This document shows positions 1 through 5,312 of a stretch of DNA of 6,368 nucleotides, in pieces. Made by a program: the position numbers and the translations under genes. Positions within the stretch are counted from its first letter, which is position 1. Each line of letters opens with the position of its first letter. Under the pieces are notes generated by a model. It was given only the letters and a program-made list of their open reading frames with translations, ran no database searches and was not told the DNA's origin. The stretch is taken from positions 1 through 6,368 of the forward strand of contig DSDX01000304.1 of assembly GCA_011048485.1 (NCBI GenBank), read 5' to 3'. The stretch is from Candidatus Aminicenantota bacterium (GTDB lineage: Bacteria > Acidobacteriota > Aminicenantia > Aminicenantales > Saccharicenantaceae).

Positions 1-239
1 GCCTTGAACGTCGGGCCCTGGAATTGGGGCGAGCAGGCCGCGATCACGACCCGGTCCAGGCGATGCTCCTTAATGTCGGAGACAACGAGGTTCTGGCCGG
101 TTTCCGAGCACATGTGCTCGTGGTCCCGGACAAGGACGACCCCGGACTGCTGGCGGGCATCCTCGACGACCTGCTGGATGTCGACGGTCTCAGAGATATT
201 ACCGCCGCAATGGCACACATAGACGCCTGTTCTCGTCAC
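1..239 (-). CDS. HdrA-like FAD/iron-sulfur protein, N-terminal fragment (cut by window edge)
   Basis: Reverse-strand translation from the GTG at 239 gives MTRTGVYVCHCGGNIS, then HMCSETGQ (residues 42-49) and RVVIAACSPQFQGPTF (63-78). This is the characteristic HdrA N-terminal iron-sulfur domain, with Cys at 9, 11, 44 and 69. Only 79 codons are present and the flavin domain would lie beyond position 1. GTG is chosen because it is the only usual start codon between the in-frame stop at 275-273 (the end of the ferredoxin gene) and the CHCG motif. An AGAGGGA stretch about 7 nt upstream can act as ribosome site. It follows the ferredoxin gene by 33 nt, so the two are probably co-transcribed. HdrA-type subunits act in the cytoplasm, passing electrons between ferredoxin, flavin and disulfide or other partners. 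The partner here is unknown because the rest of the operon is outside the window. Family assignment is strong, specific function is open. Confidence 0.85.
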   Translation of the reverse strand, partial: MTRTGVYVCHCGGNISETVDIQQVVEDARQQSGVVLVRDHEHMCSETGQNLVVSDIKEHRLDRVVIAACSPQFQGPTFK

Positions 240-272
240 GGGCGTCCCTCTCCCAGGCGTGGCATCCCTCCT

Positions 273-566
273 CTACGCCTTGTTTTTGATCTCCGGAACC
301 GGGGCCTTCTCTCCCTGCAGCGTCGTCCAAATGGCGAATTCAGGGCAGATCATCTGGCAGAACCCACAATGGACGCATCTCTCCGGCTGGGCCACCCTCG
401 GCGGATGGTAGCCCTTGGCGTTGAACTCGATGGAGACCTCCAGGACTTGGCGCGGGCAGTATTCCACGCAGAAGCCGCATCCCTTGCAGCGTTCCGTGAT
501 GATATGGACCTCGCCCCGGGGGACCCGGAATTTTTCCAGGTCATAAGGAACGCGCTGAATCGCTAT
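273..566 (-). CDS. Dicluster (2x 4Fe-4S) ferredoxin-like protein, start codon uncertain
   Basis: The frame ending at the TAG at 275-273 encodes two classic cluster motifs, CKGCGFCVEYCP and CVHCGFCQMICP. Counted from an assumed ATA start at 566 these are Cys 27, 30, 33, 37 and Cys 64, 67, 70, 74 of 97 residues. The pattern, including the NAKGYHPP linker, resembles the small ferredoxin (delta-type) subunit of 2-oxoacid:ferredoxin oxidoreductases, which moves electrons between clusters in the cytoplasm. An HdrA-like gene follows after 33 nt. A 2-oxoacid oxidoreductase operon further downstream is a guess. The start is odd: the frame is open back to a TGA at 587-585, yet has no ATG, GTG or TTG before the GTG inside the first cluster motif (467), which would remove three ligands. 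ATA at 566 (spaced 9 nt from GGAAGG) or ATT at 560 (7 nt from GAAGGG) are the best candidates. The protein call is firm, the 5' end is not. Confidence 0.8.
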   Translation of the reverse strand: MAIQRVPYDLEKFRVPRGEVHIITERCKGCGFCVEYCPRQVLEVSIEFNAKGYHPPRVAQPERCVHCGFCQMICPEFAIWTTLQGEKAPVPEIKNKA

Positions 567-567
567 G

Positions 568-581
568 CCCTTCGTCCTTCC
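568..581 (-). promoter_or_regulatory. Purine-rich ribosome-binding region of the ferredoxin gene
   Basis: On the reverse strand, GGAAGG (581-576) and GAAGGG (573-568) lie just before the conserved start of the ferredoxin reading frame. GGAAGG is 9 nt from an ATA codon at 566, and GAAGGG is 7 nt from an ATT codon at 560. Their position supports initiation here rather than at the internal GTG (467), despite the lack of a canonical start codon. Confidence 0.4.
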
Positions 582-610
582 AAGTCAACGGTCCGTTTTG
601 AGATCTATAT

Positions 611-625
611 TGAAAATGATTTTCA
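611..625. promoter_or_regulatory. Fur-box-like 7-1-7 inverted repeat (putative operator)
   Basis: TGAAAAT-G-ATTTTCA is a perfect 7-1-7 inverted repeat. It differs from the commonly quoted Fur 7-1-7 consensus (TGATAATnATTATCA) at only one symmetric position in each arm. It sits in a short AT-rich island in otherwise GC-rich DNA, just downstream of the TTGACA at 658-653 on the minus strand. That is about where transcription of the ferredoxin-hdrA group would begin, a classic place for an iron-responsive repressor. Regulation of iron-sulfur genes by a Fur-family protein would make sense, but the regulator is inferred from the site alone. Confidence 0.45.
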
Positions 626-658
626 TTTACACTAATATATCTTCCGGGCCTATGTCAA
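625..658 (-). promoter_or_regulatory. Putative sigma70-type promoter for the ferredoxin-hdrA group
   Basis: Reverse-strand TTGACA (658-653) is a perfect -35 hexamer. An AT-rich stretch (ATATATTAGTGTAAAT, about 640-625) follows at -10 distance. The best -10 hexamers are imperfect: TATTAG after 15 nt, or TTAGTG/TAGTGT after 17-18 nt. The start site would fall near 625, leaving a leader of roughly 60 nt and overlapping the Fur-like repeat. Direction and position fit the gene at 566, but the -10 is weak. Confidence 0.45.
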
Positions 659-735
659 GCCCTTTGCATCAGGCCTTGTCTATGATCGATTTTGAGAAGC
701 CCGCAGCGGTCTTTCAACAGGCGGGGGCTTGACAT
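652..735. repeat. 11-bp inverted repeat framing the divergent control region
   Basis: ATGTCAAGCCC (652-662) is repeated exactly as its reverse complement GGGCTTGACAT (725-735), with 62 nt between the arms. Each arm contains a TTGACA hexamer reading outward, one toward the minus-strand genes and one toward the plus-strand operon. The arms may be two -35 regions of matched divergent promoters, or paired sites for one regulator. A third AAGCCC at 696-701 can also pair with the right arm. Confidence 0.5.
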
Positions 736-757
736 CCGCCGGCGCGGAGATCAACAT
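729..757 (+). promoter_or_regulatory. Putative promoter for the thioredoxin reductase-hdr operon
   Basis: TTGACA at 729-734 is a perfect -35 hexamer. After a 17-nt spacer the -10 position reads CAACAT (752-757), which matches the consensus at three positions including the conserved A2 and T6. Transcription would begin near 764, giving a leader of about 95 nt before the ATG at 859. The -35 is convincing and the -10 is poor, so an activator or another promoter is possible. Confidence 0.3.
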
Positions 758-845
758 GCCATTGAGATCCGGCTTTCTACTTCGAGCCAAAAGGCGCCAA
801 CTTCCGGGAGGAGCCACGCCCTTGCGACTGGCCGCCGCCCTTCTG

Positions 846-852
846 AAGGAGG
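846..852 (+). promoter_or_regulatory. Strong Shine-Dalgarno of the thioredoxin-reductase-like gene
   Basis: AAGGAGG lies 6 nt before the ATG at 859 and fixes that start. The overlapping CCTTCTGAAGG (839-849) is self-complementary and could partly hide the site, though such a tiny hairpin is weak. Confidence 0.8.
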
Positions 853-858
853 ACTGTC

Positions 859-1782
859 ATGGAACTTCGGGACGCCATCGTGATCGGCGCAGGACCGGCG
901 GGGCTGACGGCGGGCGCTAACTTGGCGCGCTTCGGTCTGAAGACGACGATCCTCGAGGAAAAAGTGGCCGGTGGGTATGCGGCAGAAATCCCTCTCCTCG
1001 AGAATTATCCGGGGTGCGTCGGCGGGAGGACGGGGAAGGACATTGTCGACAAGATGGTCCAGCAGTGCGCCGACGCCGGAACTGAGATCCGCCAACTGGA
1101 AAAGGTGGTGGGCCTGATCTTCGGGACCCAGGCTCATACAGTGACATCCGAAAAGGCCGTCTATGCCGCCCCGGCCATCCTGCTCGCTTCGGGACGGCAC
1201 ATAAGAACCCTGGGCGTGCCCGGTGAGCGCGAATTCCACGGCAAAGGCGTCAGCTATTGCGCGGTCTGCGACGGATTCTTCTTCAGGGATAAGGACGTCT
1301 TCGTCGTCGGGAACGACAGCCGGGCGGCGGAGGTCGCTTTGTTCCTGGCCCGGTCGGCTTCGCGCGTGAAGCTGGTCTGCCAGAAGGAACGATTGTGCGC
1401 GGAAAAGATCCTCATCGACGGCTGCGAGAATCAGAATATCGAGATCCTCGCGAATATGGAACTCGTGGAGATCAAAGGGGACGCCAAAGTCAGGAGCGTC
1501 GTTTTAGCCGACATGGTGACACGCGCCTCCAGGGAAATCGACGCCGACGGCGTCTTCGTTCAACTTGAAGGCGTTCCCAACAGCGACTTGGCCCGGGCGT
1601 CGGGGGTCAAGGTCGACGGGGACGGTTACATCATCATTGATTCAAAAGCGAGGACGAACATCGCCCGAGTCTACGCCGCGGGGGACGTCACCGTTTCACC
1701 GGCCAAGCTGATCGTCAGCGCGGTCGCCCAGGCCATCGGTGCGGCCCTAGATATCGTCGAGCATGTTCACCGAGCCGCCTAG
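859..1782 (+). CDS. Thioredoxin-reductase-like FAD disulfide oxidoreductase with altered pyridine-nucleotide site
   Basis: At 307 residues this is the usual length of low-molecular-weight thioredoxin reductases. GAGPAG (10-15) binds FAD ADP, SYCAVCDG (132-139) carries the redox-active Cys134/Cys137 pair, and YAAGDV (272-277) is the C-terminal FAD motif. Members move electrons via FAD to the dithiol and then to thioredoxin or a similar cytoplasmic protein. The NADPH domain is unusual. The expected GGGDSA is VGNDSRAAE (150-158), so the second Gly of GxGxxA is Asp153. The HRRxxxR phosphate-binding segment reads CQKERLC (174-180), losing all three Arg and the His. NADPH may therefore not be the donor; ferredoxin-linked thioredoxin reductases are known relatives lacking these motifs. 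A paralogous role outside thioredoxin reduction is also possible. Start set by AAGGAGG 6 nt upstream. First gene of the operon, with hdrA 27 nt downstream and a CXXC thioredoxin-like gene two genes on as a plausible substrate. Confidence 0.88.
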   Translation: MELRDAIVIGAGPAGLTAGANLARFGLKTTILEEKVAGGYAAEIPLLENYPGCVGGRTGKDIVDKMVQQCADAGTEIRQLEKVVGLIFGTQAHTVTSEKAVYAAPAILLASGRHIRTLGVPGEREFHGKGVSYCAVCDGFFFRDKDVFVVGNDSRAAEVALFLARSASRVKLVCQKERLCAEKILIDGCENQNIEILANMELVEIKGDAKVRSVVLADMVTRASREIDADGVFVQLEGVPNSDLARASGVKVDGDGYIIIDSKARTNIARVYAAGDVTVSPAKLIVSAVAQAIGAALDIVEHVHRAA

Positions 1783-1809
1783 GGACCGGAACTGATCGCC
1801 TGAGTTGAG

Positions 1810-3603
1810 ATGGCCGCGAAGAGAGAGCCCCGCATCGGTCTGTTCCTGTGCCACTGCGGAAAGAACATCGCCGGGGGGCTGGACCTTGAGGCGCTCGCCG
1901 AGAGCTCGAAGGGCCTCGCGGGGATCGCCTATGTCACGACCCACAAGTTCTGCTGCTCGGAGGGAGGGCAGGCTGAGATCGCGGGCGCCATCCGGGGCCA
2001 GAACCTGGACAGGGTGATCGTGGCCGCCTGCGAGCCTTCCCTGCACCTCCTGACCTTCCAGCGCTGCGGGGAGGAGGCTGGGATCGAGCCGCAGTTCGCG
2101 GACCTGGTCGATATCCGGAAATGGACGATGCCCGGCAGCCCCCAGAAAGTCGATCCCGGGCTGGCCTTGGAGGAGTCCCGCAAGACCGTCGAGCTGGCCG
2201 TGAAACGGATGAGGCTTAAACGTCCGGTCCCGCTCGTCACCGTGAAAGCGGAACAGGCCGCCCTGGTGATCGGGGGGGGAATCGCCGGTCTCGAAGCAGC
2301 GCTGGATCTGGCCGATAAAGGCTATCAGGTCCATGTTGTGGAAAGGCAGCCCACGATCGGGGGCAAGATGGCCTTGCTCTACAAGGTCTATCCCACCAAC
2401 GATTGCGCCCCCTGCATCCTCGCCCCCAAGACCGCCTACGCCAACATCCACCCGAAGATCGAACTGCTGACCAACGCCGAGGTCAGGAGCGTGAAGGGCC
2501 ACGTCGGCGGTTTCCGCGTCGAGATCGTCCAATCGCCCCGCTACGTCGATACGGACACGTGCACCGGCTGCGGGGATTGCGTCGCCGCATGCCCCCGACG
2601 GGTGAGAGACGACGTCTATGCCGCGGGCTTGGGGCCCCGGAAGGCCGTCTTCATCCCGTACGACCAGGCCATCCCCCGAAAGGCCGTCATCGACGCAGCG
2701 AACTGCCTCTACTTCCGCAACGGGACCTGCCGCCTCTGCGAGAAGGCCTGCCTCGCCGGGGCCATCGATTTCAACCAACAGCCAAGGACGATCGGCTTGA
2801 GCGTCGGGGCGATCATCGTGGCGACCGGCTTCGAGGAGTACGTCCCCTCGGCGAAGACGGAGTACGGATTCGGGCGCTTCGGCAACGTCGTGACCCAGTT
2901 TCAGCTGGCCCGGCTCCTGGATATCGACGGGCCGACCAAGGGCCGGCTCCTAAGGCCGACCGACGGGCGGGAGCCGCGGACGATCGTCATGATCCAGTGT
3001 GTCGGTTCGAGGGACGAAACTGCTCATCCCTACTGCTCCGGCATCTGCTGTATGTACGCGTTGAAGCACGCTCAGATCATCCGGGAGATGGTCCTGCCAG
3101 AGACGGAGATCCACATCTGCTACATCGACATGAGGACGCCTGGCAAGGGCTTCGAGGAATACTACCGGCGGACGCGGGATATGGGCATCCTTTTCATCCA
3201 CGGGAAGCCCAGCGAGGTAGCGGAGAGGCCGGAGACGAAGAGCCTTGTTGTCAAGGTCGAGGATATGGACATCGGCCGTCCCCTGGAGCTCGAAGCAGAC
3301 CTCGTGGTCCTGTCTTGCGCTTCCGTGCCGCCGGCCGGTTCGGAGGAGCTTTCCCGGATCCTGGGGATCGAGCGGGACGACAGCGGGTTCTTCAAGGAGC
3401 TCCACCCGAAGCTTCGCCCCGTGGAGACGCGCGTCCGCGGCGTCTACCTCTGCGGCGCGGCCCAGGGGCCCAAGGACATTCCGGCTTCGATCCTCCAAGC
3501 TCGGGCGGCCGCGTCGTTCGCGGACGGGGAGCTCAGGCGGGGGACGATCAGGCTCCCCGCGTCCATGGTCAAGGCGGAAGAGATCGAGAAAGGAGGCGCG
3601 TAG
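1810..3603 (+). CDS. hdrA: HdrA-like FAD and iron-sulfur subunit, short form without C-terminal ferredoxin domain
   Basis: 597 residues. The N-terminal HdrA domain has LCHCGKNI (13-20), CCSEGGQ (48-54) and AACEP (72-76). The flavin domain has VIGGGIAG (153-160) and ERQPTIGGKMALL, followed by NDCAPCILAPK. An inserted ferredoxin domain has CTGCGDCVAACP (Cys 251, 254, 257, 261) and a second set, Cys 299, 307, 310, 314. IQCVGSRDE and YCSGICCMYALKH give the conserved Cys 397, 409, 413, 414. The flavin fold closes with VYLCGAAQGPKDIP (545-558). HdrA is the flavin subunit of heterodisulfide reductase complexes and in methanogens splits electrons between ferredoxin and HdrBC. This copy ends about 40 residues after the last flavin motif, lacking the C-terminal dicluster ferredoxin domain of methanogen HdrA. 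The ATG at 1810 is the only start after the in-frame TGA at 1801-1803; its ribosome site is weak. hdrC and hdrB follow in the same operon, separated by a thioredoxin-like gene. Confidence 0.93.
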   Translation: MAAKREPRIGLFLCHCGKNIAGGLDLEALAESSKGLAGIAYVTTHKFCCSEGGQAEIAGAIRGQNLDRVIVAACEPSLHLLTFQRCGEEAGIEPQFADLVDIRKWTMPGSPQKVDPGLALEESRKTVELAVKRMRLKRPVPLVTVKAEQAALVIGGGIAGLEAALDLADKGYQVHVVERQPTIGGKMALLYKVYPTNDCAPCILAPKTAYANIHPKIELLTNAEVRSVKGHVGGFRVEIVQSPRYVDTDTCTGCGDCVAACPRRVRDDVYAAGLGPRKAVFIPYDQAIPRKAVIDAANCLYFRNGTCRLCEKACLAGAIDFNQQPRTIGLSVGAIIVATGFEEYVPSAKTEYGFGRFGNVVTQFQLARLLDIDGPTKGRLLRPTDGREPRTIVMIQCVGSRDETAHPYCSGICCMYALKHAQIIREMVLPETEIHICYIDMRTPGKGFEEYYRRTRDMGILFIHGKPSEVAERPETKSLVVKVEDMDIGRPLELEADLVVLSCASVPPAGSEELSRILGIERDDSGFFKELHPKLRPVETRVRGVYLCGAAQGPKDIPASILQARAAASFADGELRRGTIRLPASMVKAEEIEKGGA

Positions 3604-3606
3604 GTC

Positions 3607-3873
3607 ATGGAAGACGTCTACGTGGAAGAATTCACATCGCCGGGCTGCGTCGGCTGCCCGGCCGTCAAGGCCATGCTCGAAGAGTTGTCCCGGGAATTCG
3701 ACGGCAGGGTGATCGTCGAGGAGATCAACATCGCCGAGGACGCGTCGAGAGCCGCTTCGTACGGCATCATGACGGTCCCCGCCGTGGCCGTCAACGGGAA
3801 CCTCCTGTTCACGGGCGTTCCCTCACGGCAAGATCTGAGGAACGCGATCCTGGAGGAGATGAAGGAAGACTGA
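3607..3873 (+). CDS. Small thioredoxin/glutaredoxin-like CXXC protein
   Basis: 88 residues, the size of the minimal glutaredoxin-like thioredoxins found in anaerobes and archaea. FTSPGCVGCPAVK (9-21) is the active site with Cys14 and Cys17, and MTVPAVAVNG (55-64) carries the cis-proline (Pro58) that faces the dithiol in this fold. No signal peptide or membrane segment, so cytoplasmic. It probably carries reducing equivalents as a dithiol/disulfide, but its partner is unknown. It begins 3 nt after hdrA's stop, with AAAGGAGG (3589-3596) inside the end of hdrA serving it at 10-nt spacing, and ends one base before hdrC. Being between hdrA and hdrC suggests it works with the Hdr complex: as a protein disulfide substrate of HdrB, as the substrate of the reductase encoded first in the operon, or as a link between the two. 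The fold call is firm, the role is inference. Confidence 0.88.
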   Translation: MEDVYVEEFTSPGCVGCPAVKAMLEELSREFDGRVIVEEINIAEDASRAASYGIMTVPAVAVNGNLLFTGVPSRQDLRNAILEEMKED

Positions 3874-3874
3874 C

Positions 3875-4402
3875 ATGGACCGCCGAGACAATGCCTCGAG
3901 CTCCGCCCCGGCCTTGGGCCCGGATGCGAGCTTCCGGAGGGATGTCCTCCGGCATGAAGAGGCCCGGGGCCTTTACGCCTGCTTCTCCTGCGGAGCGTGC
4001 ACGGCGGGGTGCCCCATCAGCGAGGTCTTTCCCGAGTTCAGCCCCCGAAAGCTGGCCAAGAGGGTCAAGCTGGGGTTGAAGCGGGATGTCTTGGAGGACC
4101 CTTACATCTGGCGGTGCACGACCTGCCGCGGCTGTGAGCAGCACTGCCCCCAGAATGTCAGGCTCTACGACATCCTGAACGTTCTGAAGAACATGGCTGC
4201 CGAGGCCGGCTTCGCTCCCCCCGCGTGGGTCGAACAGACCCGTTGGGTCATGCGGACGGGCCTCGTTTACCCCCGGGACGCCGCCCTGGCCAAGAAGAGG
4301 CGAGCCAGGTCCCTGCCGGCCCTGATGAGCCGCGGCGAACAGGCGGAACGTCTGATCGCCCGGACCGGCGCCGACAAGATCAAGGCCCGGGAAGAGCCGT
4401 GA
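3875..4402 (+). CDS. hdrC: HdrC-like subunit, two 4Fe-4S clusters
   Basis: 175 residues with two cluster motifs, CFSCGACTAGCP (Cys 36, 39, 42, 46) and CTTCRGCEQHCP (Cys 81, 84, 87, 91). The spacing and the GACTAGCP wording are typical of HdrC. The length is near the usual 170-190. HdrC relays electrons between HdrA and the disulfide-reducing HdrB in the soluble Hdr complex. The Cys-poor, Ala/Arg/Lys-rich C-terminal half (105-175) has no predicted membrane segment, which argues against a membrane-bound HdrE-type arrangement. The ATG at 3875 follows the thioredoxin-like stop by one base (TGACATG), with GAAGGA 8 nt upstream. The same TGACATG junction recurs before hdrB, so translation of the three genes is likely coupled. 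Confidence 0.92.
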   Translation: MDRRDNASSSAPALGPDASFRRDVLRHEEARGLYACFSCGACTAGCPISEVFPEFSPRKLAKRVKLGLKRDVLEDPYIWRCTTCRGCEQHCPQNVRLYDILNVLKNMAAEAGFAPPAWVEQTRWVMRTGLVYPRDAALAKKRRARSLPALMSRGEQAERLIARTGADKIKAREEP

Positions 4403-4403
4403 C

Positions 4404-5294
4404 ATGCGCCGTTACGCGCTGTACCTGGGCTGTACCACGCCCACCCAGGTTATCCCGTACGAGCTCGCTTCCCGGTGGGTGTGCCGGGCCCTCGGGATCG
4501 AACTCGTCGACCTCGCCGAGTTCACCTGCTGCGGGATGAACCAGGTCAACCTGAGCCTGGAAGCGGGATCGCTGCTGGCTGCCATGAACCTGGCCCACGC
4601 CGAAGCCAAGGGGCTCGATATCCTGGCCTTGTGCCCGGCCTGCGCCGGCACGTTGGCCGAGGAGACCGAGCGATTGAGGGACGAGGGGAGGCGGGCCCGC
4701 ATCAACGAGGCCTTGGCGCTCGTCGGTCTCGAGTACAAGGGCCGAGCCCGGGTGAGACATCTGTCCCGGGTCCTCTACGAGGACATAGGTCCGGAGAGGA
4801 TCCGGGCCGGCGTGAGAAGGGACCTGTCCGCCCTGAGGCTCGCCCCGCATTACGGATGTCACTCTCTCAAACCGAAGTCGGTCTTCGAGGGATCCGATGA
4901 TCCGGACGACCCGAGGACCCTCCACGAGCTCATCGCGGCCGCCGGCGCCCGTCCCCTTCCCTACGCGACGCTGCCGCTGTGCTGCGGCGGCAAGAGCTTC
5001 CCTGTCTCCCCCGAGCCGGCCCTCTCCCTCGTCCGAAAGAAGCTCGACGATCTCATCGGGCGAAGAGCCGACGGCCTCGTCGTCCAGTGCCAGACGTGCT
5101 ATCTGATGTACAGCGGCCAGCAGAAGGCGGTCCGTGAGCGTTTCGGCGACCGTCCCCTGGTGCCGGTCCTCCTCTACCCTCAGCTCCTCGGCCTCGCCAT
5201 GGGAGGGGACCCGGTGGACGACCTGGGACTGGACCTCAGCGCCGTCCCCTTGGACGGGATCCTCGTAAAAGCGGGGCTCGCCAAGTGGAGTTGA
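4404..5294 (+). CDS. hdrB: HdrB-like subunit with two CCG cysteine-rich domains
   Basis: 296 residues, the usual HdrB length. It has two full cysteine-rich (CCG) repeats. The first is YLGC (Cys10), CCG (Cys42, 43) and CPAC (Cys77, 80). The second is HYGCH (Cys152), CCGG (Cys193, 194) and CQTC (Cys229, 232). In methanogen HdrB such ligand sets hold two noncubane 4Fe-4S clusters where the CoM-S-S-CoB disulfide is cleaved, and every ligand needed for both is present here. In bacteria without those coenzymes the substrate must be another disulfide or thiol, for instance a protein such as DsrC in sulfate reducers. No dsrC is visible here, and the operon's own thioredoxin-like protein is an attractive alternative (inference). 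The start is fixed by the one-base junction TGACATG after hdrC and by Cys10 sitting close to the N-terminus, as in the family. It ends 18 nt before the radical SAM gene. Confidence 0.93.
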   Translation: MRRYALYLGCTTPTQVIPYELASRWVCRALGIELVDLAEFTCCGMNQVNLSLEAGSLLAAMNLAHAEAKGLDILALCPACAGTLAEETERLRDEGRRARINEALALVGLEYKGRARVRHLSRVLYEDIGPERIRAGVRRDLSALRLAPHYGCHSLKPKSVFEGSDDPDDPRTLHELIAAAGARPLPYATLPLCCGGKSFPVSPEPALSLVRKKLDDLIGRRADGLVVQCQTCYLMYSGQQKAVRERFGDRPLVPVLLYPQLLGLAMGGDPVDDLGLDLSAVPLDGILVKAGLAKWS

Positions 5295-5312
5295 ATACGA
5301 AGGAGATCGGCC

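Larger units (their letters stand above)
567..858. other. Divergent intergenic control region
   Basis: This 292-nt stretch separates the minus-strand ferredoxin gene from the plus-strand operon. I see no convincing gene in it: the short open frames lack ribosome sites and family motifs. It holds an AT-rich block (about 601-642) with the Fur-like repeat, outward-facing TTGACA elements within an 11-bp inverted repeat, and a GC-rich leader ending in a strong ribosome site. No tRNA or recognised riboswitch was found by eye. Confidence 0.7.

Noticed and set aside
236..265. Nine-codon minus-strand frame (MPRLGEGRP) whose stop overlaps the GTG of the HdrA fragment, preceded by AGGAGGG
   Set aside because: Ribosome site is only about 1 nt from the ATG, too close; kept as a possible but unsupported coupling leader.
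24..635. 203-codon plus-strand frame across the left end
   Set aside because: The other strand encodes clear cluster motifs (CKGCGFC, CHCGGN) here; this frame has no motif or ribosome site.
766..858. Possible riboswitch or structured leader before the thioredoxin-reductase-like gene
   Set aside because: Only short, isolated pairings (such as GGCT/AGCC and CCTTCTGAAGG) could be found; no known riboswitch core.
1747..2778. 343-codon minus-strand frame inside hdrA
   Set aside because: Antisense to the conserved HdrA N-terminal and flavin domains, with no recognisable domain of its own.
2403..4079. 558-codon plus-strand frame over hdrA, the thioredoxin-like gene and hdrC
   Set aside because: The product is Arg/Gly/Pro-rich with no motif and overlaps three well-supported genes; a frame shadow.
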